DNA of 64,000 nucleotides from Ancylobacter pratisalsi (GCF_010669125.1 NZ_CP048630.1:496001-560000); one strand, 5' to 3'. Shown: positions 52,788-63,799, numbered from the stretch's first letter. Notes: generated by a model from the sequence alone, not told the origin. A program made the numbers and translations.

Positions 52788-55586
52788 TCAACCCGAGTTG
52801 CGCAGGCCCGCCGAGATGCCATTGATGGTGAGCTGGATGCCCTGAAGCACCTTCTCGTCGGTGTCGTTGGCGCGATACTTCCGCAGCAGACCCACCTGAA
52901 CGTGGTTCAGCGGGTCAATATAGGGAAAGCGAGCCCGGATCGATCGGTCGAGAAGCGGGTTGGAGCCCAGCAATTTCGGCTGCTCGGAAATCGCCAGCAA
53001 CGCGTCGATCGCCGCCTGATGCTCCGAGCGGATGCGTCCGAAAATGCTCTCGCGCAGCTCCACATCCTCCACCAGTTGTGCGTAGCGCGAGGCAATGGCG
53101 ATGGAACTCTTCGAGAGCACCATGTCCATGTTGGAGAGCTGCGTGCGGAAGAACGGCCACTCGCGGTACATCTCCTGGAGAAGACCGAGGCCATCGGGAT
53201 GGGCCTCAAGCCACTGCCGCACAGCCGTGCCAAAACCGTACCAGCCGGGCAGCATCAAGCGGCACTGCGCCCAGGAAAACACCCAGGGAATCGCCCGCAG
53301 ATCCTCGATCCGGCGCGTCTTCTTGCGTGAGGCGGGGCGCGAACCGATGTTCAGCGTCGCGATCTCGTTGATAACCGTGGATTCCCAGAAATAGTCCTCG
53401 AAGCGCGGGGTCTCGTAGACCAGCGCGCGATACGCGCGGAATGCCGCCTCCGACAGATCCTCCATCACGGTCAGATATTCGTCGCGCGGGGCCTTGGCGT
53501 CGCCCGAAAGCAGCGTCGCCTCCATCGTGGCGGCGGTGAGGATTTCGAGATTTCCGCGCCCGACCGCCGGATTCGAGTACTTGGAGGAGATGATCTCGCC
53601 CTGTTCGGTGATGCGGATCTGCCCCTGCACCGCCCCGCCGGGCTGGGCCAAGATAGCGTCGTAGCTCGGCCCGCCGCCACGGCCGACGGACCCCCCGCGG
53701 CCATGGAACAGGCGCAGGCGCACGCCGTGGCGTCTGAATACCTCGATCAGCTCGATCTCTGCCTTGTAGAGTTCCCACCCGGAGGTGACGAAACCACCAT
53801 CCTTGTTGCTGTCAGAATAGCCGAGCATCACCTCCTGCTCGCCGCCGCGGCTATCGACCAACTTGCGGTATTCCGGCAGGCGGAACATCTGCTCCATCAC
53901 CCTGGGCGCGCTGCGCAGATCCTCGATGGTCTCGAACAGCGGCACGATATTCACCGCCGACGAACCCGCCGGATCGACAAGGCCGACTTCCTTCAGCAGC
54001 AGCGCCAGCTCCAGCATGTCGGACACGCCTTCAGCCTTGGAAATGATGCAGGTCTGGATGGCGTCGGGCCCGTACGTTTTGTGGATGCTCGCGCATGTGC
54101 GCAGCATTGCCAGTTCGCCGTCGGTCTCGTCTGAATAGGCCGTGAAGGGCGAGGTGAGAGGACGCGCCGTGGTCAGCTCGCGCAGCAGCAGCGCAACGCG
54201 TGTGCCCTCGGGAAGCTCCCTGTAGTTCGTGCCCGGCGCCGCCACTTCGAACAGCTCGGCGACGCAACGCTCGTGCACATCCGAATTCTGGCGCGAATCG
54301 AGAATGGCGAGGTGAAATCCGAAGCAGTCCACCGCGCGGCGCAGCGCCCTCAGCTTGCCGCGGGCGATGGCCGCTGAGCCATGCGCCTTCAGCGAAGCAT
54401 CGATCACATCGAGATCGGCCAGAAGCTCGGCCGCCGACAGATAGGGCGCGACATCCGGCTTGTCGGTGACACCGGCGAGCGGTGCCACGTCCAACCGGAA
54501 TGCCGTGGCCCGCAGCCGCGCGGCAATGGCGCCCGCAGCCAGCCGGTAGGGCTCGTTGCGCCGGTGCGGCGAGCTTTCGCCGGGCGACTTGTCGATCAGC
54601 GCCATCAACTCGTCCGACACCGTCACCCGAATGGTGCTGATGGACAGTTCGGCTCCGAGTTCATGCAACTCACTCAGATAGAAGCTCACGGCGAGCGCGC
54701 TCTGCATGCGCATGGTCTCACGCGTGACATCGGCGGTGACGAAGGGATTGCCGTCGCGATCGCCGCCAATCCAGCTCCCGACACGGAAGAAGGAGGCCAC
54801 CTCCGGCCGGCCGGGTTCAACCTCGCCTTCCATGGCCCTGAGCTGGTCTTCAAGTGCGCCGTAAAGCGTCGGGAGCTGCCTCAGGAAGGTGTAGTCGTAA
54901 TAGGCCAGCCCGTTTGCAACCTCATCGAGCACCGTCAGCTTGGTCTTGCGTAGCAGATTGGTCTGCCACAGCGTCAGGACACGCCGGCGCAGCTCTTCGG
55001 CCGCGAGGCTCTGCTCCTCGGGCGTCGGCTCGATGCGGGCGCGCTCGGCCAAAAGCTCAGCGATCCGCATTTCATGCGTGAGCGTTGAACGTCGGCGCAC
55101 CTCGGTCGGGTGCGCGGTCAGAACGGGGCTTGCCAGCGCGGTTGCGAAGAACTTGCGCAGTTCACCCACCGAAATGCCCGCGTCGCGCGCGCGCTCCAGC
55201 GCCGCGGCAACAGTGGCCGGCCCGCCCCCCCGCCCGCTTGCGGCCGAGGCGCGCATCCGGCGGATGACGTTCTGATCCTCCGCGATGTTGGCGAGATGCG
55301 AGAAGTAGCTGAAGGCCCGCACGATGCTGATGGTGTCGTCGGCGCCGAGATCGCTGAGCATGGCTTCCAGCTCGTGCCGCGCGCCCTCGTCTTCCTCGCG
55401 GTGGAAGCGGGTGGAGACACGGCGGATGTTCTCCACCAGATCGAAGATCGCCTCACCTTCCTGGTCGCGCAGCGTGTCGCCGAGCACACGGCCCAGCATG
55501 CGGATGTCGTCACGCAAGGAGAGATCGAGCTCACCGTCCGGATCAATCTCGGCATCGGAAAGGGCGATGGTGAGGGCAACGGACAT
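52788..55586 (-). CDS. ppc: Phosphoenolpyruvate carboxylase
   Basis: Carboxylates phosphoenolpyruvate to oxaloacetate, an anaplerotic step. 932 aa, full length. Catalytic blocks are L-T-A-H159-[37 protein letters not shown], and the mobile loop [14 protein letters not shown]; the C-terminus ends G-L-R-N-S-G, close to the family's N-T-G end. Convergent with the BKACE-like gene 20 bp away. A 349-bp gap lies upstream. Confidence 0.96.
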   Translation of the reverse strand: MSVALTIALSDAEIDPDGELDLSLRDDIRMLGRVLGDTLRDQEGEAIFDLVENIRRVSTRFHREEDEGARHELEAMLSDLGADDTISIVRAFSYFSHLANIAEDQNVIRRMRASAASGRGGGPATVAAALERARDAGISVGELRKFFATALASPVLTAHPTEVRRRSTLTHEMRIAELLAERARIEPTPEEQSLAAEELRRRVLTLWQTNLLRKTKLTVLDEVANGLAYYDYTFLRQLPTLYGALEDQLRAMEGEVEPGRPEVASFFRVGSWIGGDRDGNPFVTADVTRETMRMQSALAVSFYLSELHELGAELSISTIRVTVSDELMALIDKSPGESSPHRRNEPYRLAAGAIAARLRATAFRLDVAPLAGVTDKPDVAPYLSAAELLADLDVIDASLKAHGSAAIARGKLRALRRAVDCFGFHLAILDSRQNSDVHERCVAELFEVAAPGTNYRELPEGTRVALLLRELTTARPLTSPFTAYSDETDGELAMLRTCASIHKTYGPDAIQTCIISKAEGVSDMLELALLLKEVGLVDPAGSSAVNIVPLFETIEDLRSAPRVMEQMFRLPEYRKLVDSRGGEQEVMLGYSDSNKDGGFVTSGWELYKAEIELIEVFRRHGVRLRLFHGRGGSVGRGGGPSYDAILAQPGGAVQGQIRITEQGEIISSKYSNPAVGRGNLEILTAATMEATLLSGDAKAPRDEYLTVMEDLSEAAFRAYRALVYETPRFEDYFWESTVINEIATLNIGSRPASRKKTRRIEDLRAIPWVFSWAQCRLMLPGWYGFGTAVRQWLEAHPDGLGLLQEMYREWPFFRTQLSNMDMVLSKSSIAIASRYAQLVEDVELRESIFGRIRSEHQAAIDALLAISEQPKLLGSNPLLDRSIRARFPYIDPLNHVQVGLLRKYRANDTDEKVLQGIQLTINGISAGLRNSG

Positions 55587-55935
55587 GGCGATACTCCCTT
55601 AGACGTCGTGCACTTAGCAATTAGCATGCCGGTCATGACAACCGGCAGTACGCCTGTTTTCCCGACGCGAATAGGTGTCGGGATGCGGTGCGGCGTTCCA
55701 GCCACAGCCGTGGTTTCTCGCATGCCACGATCATCGCTGCCCTATGTCTGCCTCGATTGTGAAGGAAATCCACACCCATATGATCGAAACCCTGAGCAGG
55801 GGCTCAGTGTTAATCGTTCATAACCCAGTTCGTGGAAAGATCAGCGTCGGCAGATGACGGCGTTTGAAATAGCAGGAAACCGGTCCCCGACCGGCATGTA
55901 GGCAGATGCGTACGCGTAATAGGAAGGACGTTGAA
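55587..55935. other. 349-bp gap upstream of ppc
   Basis: Holds the ppc promoter on the minus strand and that of the following small gene on the plus strand. GCCGG-N9-CCGGC at about 55631-55649 is an imperfectly placed inverted repeat. A 37-codon frame at 55744-55857 has no ribosome-binding site. Nothing else is supported. Confidence 0.4.
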
Positions 55936-56115
55936 ATGCCCCCCGTCTTGAACCGCGCCGAGGGTCAGGCCCCCGCCGCGCTTCGTCAGGCAAAGGCCCC
56001 GCTCTCGGTTGACCCGCGCCAGTCCGCCAGCTCCATCGAAAAGAAGGCTGCCGCCGCAGCCGCCAACGCCCCGGTCGGGTCGATTGCCGCGATCGAATCC
56101 CTGCTCGGCTTCTGA
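55936..56115 (+). CDS. Small Ala-rich hypothetical protein
   Basis: 59 aa, starting at ATG 55936 with AGGAAGGACG just upstream (an in-frame start ten codons earlier has no such site). Rich in Ala, Pro, Ser and Lys; the middle (S-I-E-K-K-A-A-A-A-A-A-N) could be a short helix. No signal peptide, no recognised family. It stands between ppc and the Tim44-domain gene, each with its own spacing, so it is probably monocistronic. Confidence 0.5.
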   Translation: MPPVLNRAEGQAPAALRQAKAPLSVDPRQSASSIEKKAAAAAANAPVGSIAAIESLLGF

Positions 56116-56306
56116 TTAGCCTCAGGTGATGGCGAGCGTCCGGGCGCGGGCATAGGCGTGCCCTTTTGCGACCGACCTCGCGTGCTTGTGCTGAGTGGCG
56201 CTGTGATTGCGCCCCGGCAGAGGGTGACAAAGCCTGCCCTGCGCCCCATATGGATGACGTAACGGCATACGCCGTCATCCGTTTTGAGTAAGGAAGAGGT
56301 TTGCCC

Positions 56307-57305
56307 GTGCGTTACTCGCGACTGAGCCCCGTCGCCCTGCGTCTTGCGCTGGCGTCCGTTATCGTCGCCGCCGGAATGGTCGTGGCGAGCGATTTCGCCG
56401 AGGCGCGTCTTGGCCGAAGCGGTAGTTTCGGCAGCCGTGGCGCACGGACCTGGTCGACCCCGGCTCCGACGCCCACCGCCCCCAGCGCCCAGTCGATGCA
56501 GCGCTCGGTCACGCCGCAGAGTCAGATGGGACAGACCGCTGCCCGCACGACATCCGCGCGCACCGGTGGCCTGTTCAATCGTAGCGGCTTCATGGGCGGC
56601 CTTATGGGCGGACTGCTCGGCGCCGGTCTCTTTGGCCTGCTCATGGGCTCGGGCTTCTTCTCCGGCCTTGGCAGCATGGCGGGCATCCTCGGCCTCCTGC
56701 TTCAGGTTGCCCTCATCTTCATCGTCGTGCGACTGGTCATGGGCTGGATGCGCTCACGCAATCAGCCATCCTATGCTGGCGGCGCACGGCCTGAGCCGAT
56801 GCAGCGTTCCGCGCTCGGCGGCGGTTCGGAGACGGCCGAAACCCCTGAGACCACCGCAGCGCCGATGCGACCGGGCTTCGGCTCCGCTCCCCGCGGGCGT
56901 CCCTTGAAACTCGAGAGTGGCGATTTCGACAGCTTCGAACGGCTGCTTGGCGAGGTTCAGGGTGCCTATAGCCGACAGGACCGCGCGGCGCTGGCCCAGC
57001 TCATGACACCCGAGATGATGGGCTATATCGGTGAGGAGCTCGACGACCTCGCGCGCAATGGCTGGGAAAACCGCCTTGCCGATGTGAAGCTGCTTCAGGG
57101 TGACCTTTCGGAGGCCTGGAGCGAAGGCGCCAGCGAGTTTGCCACGGTTGCCATGCGCTATGAGCTCAAGGATTTCGTCGTCGAGACCGCCACCGGCCGC
57201 GTTGTCCAGGGAGACCCCGAGCGCCTGGGACAGGCGACCGAATTCTGGACGTTCACGCGCAGTTCCGGCGGCGAGTGGAAGCTCAGCGCCATCCAGCAGG
57301 TGTGA
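56307..57305 (+). CDS. Tim44-like domain membrane protein
   Basis: About 332 aa. An N-terminal signal or anchor helix is followed by a Ser/Pro/Thr-rich stretch (S-T-P-A-P-T-P-T-A-P-S-A-Q), a Gly/Met/Leu-rich helical hairpin (96-150, with FMGGLMGGLLGAGLFGLLMG), then a Tim44/MBA1-like domain (195-332: FDSFERLLGEVQGAYSRQDR, E-F-W-T-F-T-R). This bacterial Tim44-like group is inner-membrane anchored with a cytoplasmic or periplasmic lipid-associated domain; function is unclear. The computed start is TTG at 56301, but GTG at 56307 lies seven bases after AAGAGG and fits better. Confidence 0.85.
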   Translation: MRYSRLSPVALRLALASVIVAAGMVVASDFAEARLGRSGSFGSRGARTWSTPAPTPTAPSAQSMQRSVTPQSQMGQTAARTTSARTGGLFNRSGFMGGLMGGLLGAGLFGLLMGSGFFSGLGSMAGILGLLLQVALIFIVVRLVMGWMRSRNQPSYAGGARPEPMQRSALGGGSETAETPETTAAPMRPGFGSAPRGRPLKLESGDFDSFERLLGEVQGAYSRQDRAALAQLMTPEMMGYIGEELDDLARNGWENRLADVKLLQGDLSEAWSEGASEFATVAMRYELKDFVVETATGRVVQGDPERLGQATEFWTFTRSSGGEWKLSAIQQV

Positions 57306-57414
57306 GTAACGCCCCCTTCCGAGCGCCGACATGATATCGATCATCGGCCGGTAGGACTTTTCGTGCAGTCATCGACGGCGCGGAAGCCCTATCAACGGCG
57401 CAAGGAGGAAAGCG

Positions 57415-58524
57415 ATGACGAAAAGAACGATCCGCAGGATCCTTACAACATTCACAGCCGCCGCGATCGCGGCGGCTCCTGTTGCAGCCAACGCCTGCAC
57501 CTCTTTCGTTCTGGCAGCGAAGGACGGCTCTTATGTCTATGGCCGGACGATGGAATTCAGCTTGCCGATGCGCTCGGAGCTGATGGTCATCCCTCGCGGC
57601 TATGCGATCACCGGCACCGGTCCGGACGGCACGGCAGGCGCGGGCCTCGCCTGGAAGTCCAAATATGGAGCCGCCGGCGCCAATGCGCTCGGCCTGAAGA
57701 TTCTCGTCGACGGCATGAATGAAAAGGGCCTCGCCGGCGGCATGCTCTACCTGCCGAACATCGCCGAGTTCCAGGACGTGGCACCCGACGAGGCGAAGAA
57801 CTCGATCGCCTCGGTCGAACTGCTCACTTGGATCCTGACCAACTTCGCCACCGTCGACGAAGTCCGGGAGAACCTTCCCAAGATCAAGGTGAACAAGGCG
57901 CCGCAGGAAACCTTCAAGATGCCCGTGCCGGTGCATGTCACCCTGCACGACATGAACGGCAAGAGCCTGGTTATCGAGTATGTCGGTGGCAAGCTGAACA
58001 TGTACGACAACCCGGTCGGCACCCTCACCAACGCCCCGGAATTCCCCTGGCATCTGGCGAATCTCGGCCAGTACGGCAATCTGTCGACCAACGAGCCCCC
58101 GGTCCGCGAAATTGGCGGCGTGAGCTTCGCCGAGCCGTCCACGGGCGCCGGCATGCACGGCATTCCCGGCGACTTCCTGTCCCCGTCGCGCTTCATCCGC
58201 GCGACCCTGTTCGCTGACAGCCTACCGCCTCTCGACACCGGGCTCGACGCCATGGACGCCGCACGGCACATCCTGAACAATTTCGACATTCCCCCGGGCG
58301 CGATCCGCACCGCGGCCGGCTCCAATGTCGGCGGCGGTGTCGCCGGTTGGGAAACCACAGAATGGTCGGTCGTGGCCGACATGAAAAAGGGCGTCTACGC
58401 GATCTGGGATTACAAGAATCCCAATCCGCGCGCGCTCATCTTCTCCGAGCTGAACTTCGACGCCAAGGACATCAAGCTGATGTCACTCCAGGTGAAGCCG
58501 GACTTCGTCAATCTGTCGAAGTAA
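57415..58524 (+). CDS. Secreted choloylglycine hydrolase/penicillin V acylase-like amidase
   Basis: 369 aa, N-terminal-nucleophile hydrolase (linear amide C-N hydrolase family). The signal peptide ends A-N-A just before C28, so signal cleavage exposes the catalytic cysteine directly, as in Gram-negative cluster members. R44 (Y-G-R-T-M-E-F), the N in L-T-N-A-P-E-F and a late A-I-W-D-Y-K-N-P-N-P-R are the other active-site positions. Gram-negative homologues from Pectobacterium and Agrobacterium cleave penicillin V and long-chain acyl-homoserine lactones, so quorum quenching is a real possibility. AAGGAGG lies eight bases upstream of the ATG. Monocistronic. Confidence 0.9.
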   Translation: MTKRTIRRILTTFTAAAIAAAPVAANACTSFVLAAKDGSYVYGRTMEFSLPMRSELMVIPRGYAITGTGPDGTAGAGLAWKSKYGAAGANALGLKILVDGMNEKGLAGGMLYLPNIAEFQDVAPDEAKNSIASVELLTWILTNFATVDEVRENLPKIKVNKAPQETFKMPVPVHVTLHDMNGKSLVIEYVGGKLNMYDNPVGTLTNAPEFPWHLANLGQYGNLSTNEPPVREIGGVSFAEPSTGAGMHGIPGDFLSPSRFIRATLFADSLPPLDTGLDAMDAARHILNNFDIPPGAIRTAAGSNVGGGVAGWETTEWSVVADMKKGVYAIWDYKNPNPRALIFSELNFDAKDIKLMSLQVKPDFVNLSK

Positions 58525-58531
58525 ACGCTTC

Positions 58532-58567
58532 GAGCCATCGCGCGCCACACACCGCGCGTGATGGCTC
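58532..58567. terminator. Imperfect hairpin between convergent genes
   Basis: GAGCCATC pairs with GATGGCTC and an inner CGCG with CGCG (loop about 8 nt, small asymmetry). Lies 8 bp after the amidase stop and 25 bp before the end of the DUF805 gene; no T-run. Confidence 0.5.
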
Positions 58568-58591
58568 CAGAGCCTTGTCCGGCAACGCCTG

Positions 58592-59008
58592 CTAGACAGG
58601 GCGACGGTCGAGCGGGTCCGAACCGTAACGGTTCGGGCCTTCATCGCCCCGGACCATGAACCAGAAGAAAATGACGATAGCGCCGATTCCGGTGAACGTC
58701 AGCAACAGCCACCAGCCCGTGCGCCCCATGTCATGGAAACGCCGCGCGCCAACCGCGATGGTCGGCAGCAGCATGGCGAGGCCGGCAAGGCTCGTGATGG
58801 GCGTGAACGCGTGCATGTCGCCATAGTCGGCGAACGACATTCCGCCGAAAAGCGCGCTGTCGATGATACCGGCCGCCGCCTGCACCAGAATGGTGAACAG
58901 GACCCACCACCAGTACTCGGAGCGCGGCGCGCGGCCACTGAAGGTGGCGTATTTTCCGACAACACGCGAGATCGACTCGCCGAATTCCAGTCTCTGACCG
59001 TAGCTCAT
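58592..59008 (-). CDS. DUF805 membrane protein
   Basis: 138 aa with about four hydrophobic segments. G-R-A-P-R-S-E-Y-W-W-W-V-L-F and A-V-G-A-R-R-F-H-D-M-G-R-T-G-W-W are the DUF805 hallmarks; the tail NRYGSDPL is typical. Inner-membrane protein of unknown function. The open frame extends 20 codons upstream; ATG at 59008 gives the usual family N-terminus (SYGQRLEFGESI). Confidence 0.85.
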   Translation of the reverse strand: MSYGQRLEFGESISRVVGKYATFSGRAPRSEYWWWVLFTILVQAAAGIIDSALFGGMSFADYGDMHAFTPITSLAGLAMLLPTIAVGARRFHDMGRTGWWLLLTFTGIGAIVIFFWFMVRGDEGPNRYGSDPLDRRPV

Positions 59009-59270
59009 GACCACCCTGCCCGACTCCCTGCGATGGTTAGATGTTACGTCAGGTGACCACATATTCACAGATGCACACCCAAGCGCCGTGCAGCGATCCC
59101 TGGTCGGATGGGAGGCCAGACGTCGGAACGCGGCGAAGCAATTCCGGCCGGCGCATCTTTCGGCGTGATCATGGCGGAAGCTACACCTGCGCGCCTGCAG
59201 AGAGGAGTGCCCCTAAAAGGGTCTCCAGGTCGCGTAAAGAGCACGCACCGAAGCAATCCGCGAGAACACT

Positions 59271-61844
59271 CTAACGCTTGCGGCGCCCGCCCTTGCGATG
59301 CCCCTTGGTCATCGGGTCCGGTCGTTCCGGGCGCGTCCAGCCCTCCGGTCCCAGCGGCTCCACGCGATCGGTCCCCGGCCCCATGTCGTCCAGCGACGGC
59401 CGAACAAGGCGAGAGCCGGAACCACTCGGGTCGTAGACCGCCTGCGCCTCATCCGCCCGCGCGGACGCGCCGGATGAGACGTGGCCCGGCGAGGAGCGCG
59501 GGCCCACTCGCCCGGCCTTGCCCTTCTTCTCCGGCATGTTGGCCGAGCGGCCGTATTTGCGCTCGCCGCGATAGCCGCCCGTTCGGTCGTCCACGCTGTC
59601 CTGGCGCGTCATCGGATCATCGGAGATGGCGAGTTCGGTCGCCTGCAACCGCTTGACCTCGTCGCGCAGCCGCGCAGCCTGTTCGAAGTCGAGATCGGCG
59701 GCGGCGGCGCGCATGCGCTTCTCGAGGTCGGCGATCACCGTGCCGAGATTGTTGCCATAGGTCGCCGCCCCTTCGGCGAGACCGGAATCCACCGTCACGT
59801 GGTCGCGTTCATAGACGCTCTCGAGAATGTCGCCGATCGCCTTCTTCACACTCTCCGGCGTGATGCCGTGCGCGGTGTTCCACTCGACCTGCTTGGCGCG
59901 GCGGCGCTCGGTTTCCGCCATCGCCCGTTCCATCGAGCCGGTGATGTTGTCGGCGTAGAGCACCACCCGGCCATCGACATTGCGCGCGGCGCGGCCGATG
60001 GTCTGGATGAGAGAGGTTTCAGAGCGCAGGAAGCCTTCCTTGTCGGCATCGAGAATGGCGACAAGGCCGCATTCGGGTATGTCGAGCCCCTCGCGCAGCA
60101 GATTGATGCCAATCAGTACGTCGAAGGCCCCCAACCGCAGATCACGGATGATCTCGATGCGCTCGATGGTGTCGATGTCCGAGTGCATGTAGCGCACGCG
60201 GATGCCATTCTCGTGGAGATATTCCGTCAGGTCCTCGGCCATCCGCTTGGTCAGCACCGTGACCAGAGTGCGATAGCCCTGCGCGGCGGTGGCGCGGACC
60301 TCACCGAGCAGGTCGTCGACCTGAGTGCGCGCCGGGCGCACCTCGATCTCGGGATCGACAAGGCCGGTAGGCCGGATCACCTGTTCGACGAACACACCGG
60401 CGGTGCGTTCCATCTCCCATTTGCCGGGCGTCGCGGAGACATGAACCGTCTGCGGGCGCATCGCCTCCCATTCCTCGAAGCGCAGCGGCCGGTTGTCCAT
60501 GCAGCTCGGCAGGCGGAAGCCATACTCCGCCAGCGTCGCCTTGCGGCGGAAGTCGCCGCGATACATCGCGCCGATCTGCGGGATCGTCACATGGCTCTCG
60601 TCGCAGAAAATCAGCGCATTGTCGGGCACATACTCGAAAAGCGTCGGCGGCGGCTCGCCCGGCTGGCGCCCGGTGAGCCAGCGCGAATAGTTCTCGATGC
60701 CGGCACAGCTGCCCGTCGCCTCCATCATCTCAAGGTCGAAGGTGCAGCGCTGCTCCAGCCGCTGGGCTTCGAGGTAGCGGCCCATCGCGTTGAGCTCGTC
60801 GAGCCGGTGCTTCAGCTCGGCCTTGATGCCCTGCGTAGCCTGGATGAGGGTCGGGCGCGGCGTCACATAGTGCGAATTGGCGTAGAGCTTGATGAACTTC
60901 AGGTCCTGGGACTTCTGCCCGGTCAGCGGGTCAAATTCCTGGATGCTCTCGACCTCATCGCCGAACAGCGAGACGCGCCAGGCCCGATCCTCGTAATGGG
61001 CAGGGAAGATCTCGATCACGTCACCGCGCACGCGGAACGTGCCGCGCGCGAAGTCGCCCTGAATGCGCTTGTACTGCAGGGCAACGAGATCGGCGAGAAG
61101 CTGGCGCTGATCGATGCGCTCGCCAACCTCGACCTTGAAGGTCATCGAGGCATAGGTCTCGACCGACCCGATACCGTAGATACAGGACACCGACGCCACG
61201 ATGATGACGTCGTCGCGCTCCAGCAGCGAACGCGTCGCGGAGTGCCGCATGCGATCGATCTGCTCGTTGATCGACGATTCCTTCTCGATGAAGGTATCGG
61301 TGCGCGGCACATAGGCTTCCGGCTGGTAGTAGTCGTAATAAGAGACGAAATACTCCACCGCATTGTCGGGGAAGAAGCTCTTGAACTCGCCATAGAGCTG
61401 GGCGGCGAGCGTCTTGTTCGGGGCCAGCACCAGCGCCGGGCGCTGCAGCCGCTGGATGACGTTCGCCATGGTAAAGGTCTTGCCCGAGCCGGTGACGCCG
61501 AGCAGCACCTGGTCGCGCTCGCCCTGGCTGGCGGCTTCGACCAGTTCCTCGATTGCCTTCGGCTGGTCGCCATTGGGCGTGTAGTCCGACTTCAGTTCGA
61601 AACGGACGCCGCCTTCGGACTTTTCGGGCCGCGCCGGACGATGCGGCACCCACACCTGCTGGTCGACCTCGGCGCGACCGCTCTCGATCAGCGCCGACAG
61701 CGCGGCGACGGTGGCGGATGCACCCGATGTCGGCGCCACGCCGAGCTTTTCGGCGAGCGCGGGATCAAGGGTCGCGGATTGGGCGGGCTCGAACGCGCGC
61801 TGGGAGCGCTCCGCGAATCCGCCGGGACGTGCTGCTTTGGCCAT
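59271..61844 (-). CDS. uvrB: UvrABC nucleotide-excision repair helicase subunit B
   Basis: DNA-damage verification subunit that hands the lesion to UvrC. 857 aa, much longer than the 673-aa E. coli protein: an extra N-terminal 80 residues precede [14 protein letters not shown], and a basic, Gly/Ser/Pro-rich tail of about 120 residues follows the UVR motif ([13 protein letters not shown]). Core: Walker A G-V-T-G-S-G-K-T, beta-hairpin [23 protein letters not shown] motif D-A-D-K-E-G-F-L-R. Long UvrB proteins of this form are usual in Rhizobiales. The tail ends [11 protein letters not shown]. Confidence 0.96.
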   Translation of the reverse strand: MAKAARPGGFAERSQRAFEPAQSATLDPALAEKLGVAPTSGASATVAALSALIESGRAEVDQQVWVPHRPARPEKSEGGVRFELKSDYTPNGDQPKAIEELVEAASQGERDQVLLGVTGSGKTFTMANVIQRLQRPALVLAPNKTLAAQLYGEFKSFFPDNAVEYFVSYYDYYQPEAYVPRTDTFIEKESSINEQIDRMRHSATRSLLERDDVIIVASVSCIYGIGSVETYASMTFKVEVGERIDQRQLLADLVALQYKRIQGDFARGTFRVRGDVIEIFPAHYEDRAWRVSLFGDEVESIQEFDPLTGQKSQDLKFIKLYANSHYVTPRPTLIQATQGIKAELKHRLDELNAMGRYLEAQRLEQRCTFDLEMMEATGSCAGIENYSRWLTGRQPGEPPPTLFEYVPDNALIFCDESHVTIPQIGAMYRGDFRRKATLAEYGFRLPSCMDNRPLRFEEWEAMRPQTVHVSATPGKWEMERTAGVFVEQVIRPTGLVDPEIEVRPARTQVDDLLGEVRATAAQGYRTLVTVLTKRMAEDLTEYLHENGIRVRYMHSDIDTIERIEIIRDLRLGAFDVLIGINLLREGLDIPECGLVAILDADKEGFLRSETSLIQTIGRAARNVDGRVVLYADNITGSMERAMAETERRRAKQVEWNTAHGITPESVKKAIGDILESVYERDHVTVDSGLAEGAATYGNNLGTVIADLEKRMRAAAADLDFEQAARLRDEVKRLQATELAISDDPMTRQDSVDDRTGGYRGERKYGRSANMPEKKGKAGRVGPRSSPGHVSSGASARADEAQAVYDPSGSGSRLVRPSLDDMGPGTDRVEPLGPEGWTRPERPDPMTKGHRKGGRRKR

Positions 61845-61955
61845 TGCGGGAATATGGGGTCTCCCGGCGGCGGAGGGAAGGGTCCGGCAGCACGCGTCAC
61901 CTTCCGAGCTGTGGCCCGTCCCCGGCTTGTCGGAAAGTGGCGCGGCCGCTCACGG

Positions 61956-62669
61956 TTACTGCGTCCGCAGGTTGCGGGGTAGCGGGACGATAGCGAACAC
62001 CACCGCCTTGCCGTTCGCCTTGTCGCTTATCTCGTCGCGTAGTTTGGCTTCCAGCTTGGGTTGCAGCTTGCTGAGTTTAATGGAGACGTCTCCCTCCAAA
62101 CCCGCACCCCGCTTGCGGCTCAGCATAAGATCGCCCGTGTAGACCGACTCGACCTGATAGACGGCGAACAGCCGGTCCACGTTGCTGAACCACCCCTTGC
62201 AATCCTTGCGGCGACGCAATGAGTCGAACACGGTCCGGGCATCGCTATGAGTGATGCCCGTCTTGGTCACATTGGCCAGCTTGAGATCGTAGTAGCTTGT
62301 GAGATCCGCCTTGAGGCCGGCAGAGACCAGCAGTGTCTTTATTCCTGAAAGTCCAGTGCTTCCGGAAAAACTATTGGTCACGTCAATGTCCGGCACACCA
62401 ATGGGGTCGAGCAAAGGCACGCCGTGAATATCGAGCGACGTAAAGCACAACGGCTCGATCGCCAGAGGCTTGCTGAACTCTCGCGTCGGCTCCTCGCGGG
62501 CATAGTAAAGCGACCCGATCCGGACATTTTGTTGCGGCGGCTTGATCGCCCGCGCCTCAATCCAGGACGAGGGCACGGCACTCGCATCCGGAAGCCACAT
62601 GCCCGTCCTTCCCTGGCAGCCCGCTAGAGCGAGCACGGACACCAACACGAACCCAACTGCGTAGCGCAT
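61956..62669 (-). CDS. Predicted lipoprotein, unknown function
   Basis: 237 aa from ATG 62669 (GGGGGG five bases upstream; a GTG two codons earlier is less likely). Signal peptide with lipobox L-A-L-A-G-C18, so membrane-attached after lipidation. The mature part is mixed alpha/beta with an A-S-A-V-P-S-S-W-I-E segment, two further cysteines (C77-F-T-S region and D-C-K-G) and a KLSKLQPKLEAKLRDEISDK helix near the C-terminus. No family recognised. Same strand as uvrB and 111 bp upstream of it. Confidence 0.7.
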   Translation of the reverse strand: MRYAVGFVLVSVLALAGCQGRTGMWLPDASAVPSSWIEARAIKPPQQNVRIGSLYYAREEPTREFSKPLAIEPLCFTSLDIHGVPLLDPIGVPDIDVTNSFSGSTGLSGIKTLLVSAGLKADLTSYYDLKLANVTKTGITHSDARTVFDSLRRRKDCKGWFSNVDRLFAVYQVESVYTGDLMLSRKRGAGLEGDVSIKLSKLQPKLEAKLRDEISDKANGKAVVFAIVPLPRNLRTQ

Positions 62670-63003
62670 TGTCACCCCCCAATGAATGGAAGCAATAGCG
62701 CTAATACAAAACTATAAGTTGTAAATTAAAGACAAAATACACTCAAAAATTGCGTATCGAAGACTTCCTCGTGTGGCGAGAAGCCCACTCTCCCGACTCC
62801 GCCGCCGCTGACAATTTTCACCCCTGGAATGAGCATTTGCTGAATTTTTCGTCACCATAAATAGCACCCGCAATCGAGACGCATTTCAAATTTCTACTAT
62901 TTTTCTTATATTTATATAATATTAGGCTAATAAATGAGCAATGGCACGGCATATGCATGCATGATTGTATGCATTAGCGCGATCAGTCGCCCCGGAGCCG
63001 CCC
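62670..63003. promoter_or_regulatory. AT-rich divergent control region before the biuret-hydrolase-like gene
   Basis: 334 bp, much more AT-rich than the window (runs such as TTTTTCTTATATTTATATAA near 62900-62925). Contains the self-complementary ATGCATGCAT (62953-62962) and TGCAT-N6-ATGCA (62958-62973), which overlap and look like a regulator site, perhaps GntR-type. Promoters for the lipoprotein and the hydrolase must both lie here. No gene seen. Confidence 0.55.
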
Positions 63004-63690
63004 ATGCCCGAGTCTCTCCTGTCCGCCGAACCGACGCCGCTGGCCTTCGATCCGAATCGCACCGCGCTCGTCATCATCGACATGCAGCGCGACTTCCTGG
63101 AGCCCGGGGGGTTCGGCGAGACGCTTGGCAACGACGTTTCGCTGCTTCAGGCCGCCGTCGGCCCGTGCAAGGCGGCGCTTGCCGCGGCCCGCGCCGCGGG
63201 CATGCTGGTCATCCACACCCGCGAAGGCCATCGCCCCGATATGATGGATGCCCCGCCCGCCAAGGTGGAGCGCGGCGAGCCGACGACCCGCATCGGCTGC
63301 GCGGGACCGATGGGCCGCATCCTCATCCGTGGCGAGGCCGGCCACGACATCATCGCCGAGCTCCACCCGGCCGAGGGCGAACCCGTGCTCGACAAGCCGG
63401 GCAAGGGTGCCTTCTACCAGACCGACCTCGAGCTGATGCTCAAGAACAGAGGCATTGAAACGCTTCTGGTCTGCGGCGTGACGACGGAGGTGTGCGTCCA
63501 CACCACCATCCGGGAGGGCAATGACCGCGGCTATCGCTGCGTCGCCCTCGCCGATTGCTGCGCGTCCTACTTTCCCGAGTTCCACCGCGTCGGTCTGGAG
63601 ATGATCAAGGCGCAGGGCGGAATCTTCGGTTGGGTGTCTTCATCCTCAGCGCTCATCGCCGCGCTCGGCAACAAGATCCGAGCCGCCTGA
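63004..63690 (+). CDS. Isochorismatase-like cysteine hydrolase, biuret amidohydrolase-like
   Basis: 228 aa. Catalytic triad D26 (I-I-D-M-Q-R-D), K131 (D-K-P-G-K-G-A-F) and C164 (T-T-E-V-C-V-H-T-T) of the isochorismatase-like hydrolases. [10 protein letters not shown], then [17 protein letters not shown] and [14 protein letters not shown] closely follow the pattern of biuret hydrolase (BiuH), which turns biuret into allophanate plus ammonia; RutB-like ureidoacrylate hydrolases are the alternative. ATG at 63004 has GGAG eight bases upstream; an earlier TTG is rejected. A permease-like gene follows 110 bp later. Confidence 0.8.
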   Translation: MPESLLSAEPTPLAFDPNRTALVIIDMQRDFLEPGGFGETLGNDVSLLQAAVGPCKAALAAARAAGMLVIHTREGHRPDMMDAPPAKVERGEPTTRIGCAGPMGRILIRGEAGHDIIAELHPAEGEPVLDKPGKGAFYQTDLELMLKNRGIETLLVCGVTTEVCVHTTIREGNDRGYRCVALADCCASYFPEFHRVGLEMIKAQGGIFGWVSSSSALIAALGNKIRAA

Positions 63691-63799
63691 GGACAAGATC
63701 CCGCGAGACCGGAGGCGACGCCATCCGCGCCGCCGCCCCGAAAAAGCGAGCCGTGCCTGCCGCCTGCGCGACCACGTTCTTTTCAAGGGGATGAGCTGC

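Noticed and set aside
55744-55857. 37-codon frame upstream of the small Ala-rich gene
   Set aside because: No ribosome-binding site, no family and no context; likely a chance frame in the ppc upstream gap.
62825-62841. Possible sigma-54 promoter (TGGAATG and TTTGCT) before the hydrolase gene
   Set aside because: Spacing between the GG and GC elements is 11 bp instead of the required 10, and the -24 box has two mismatches.
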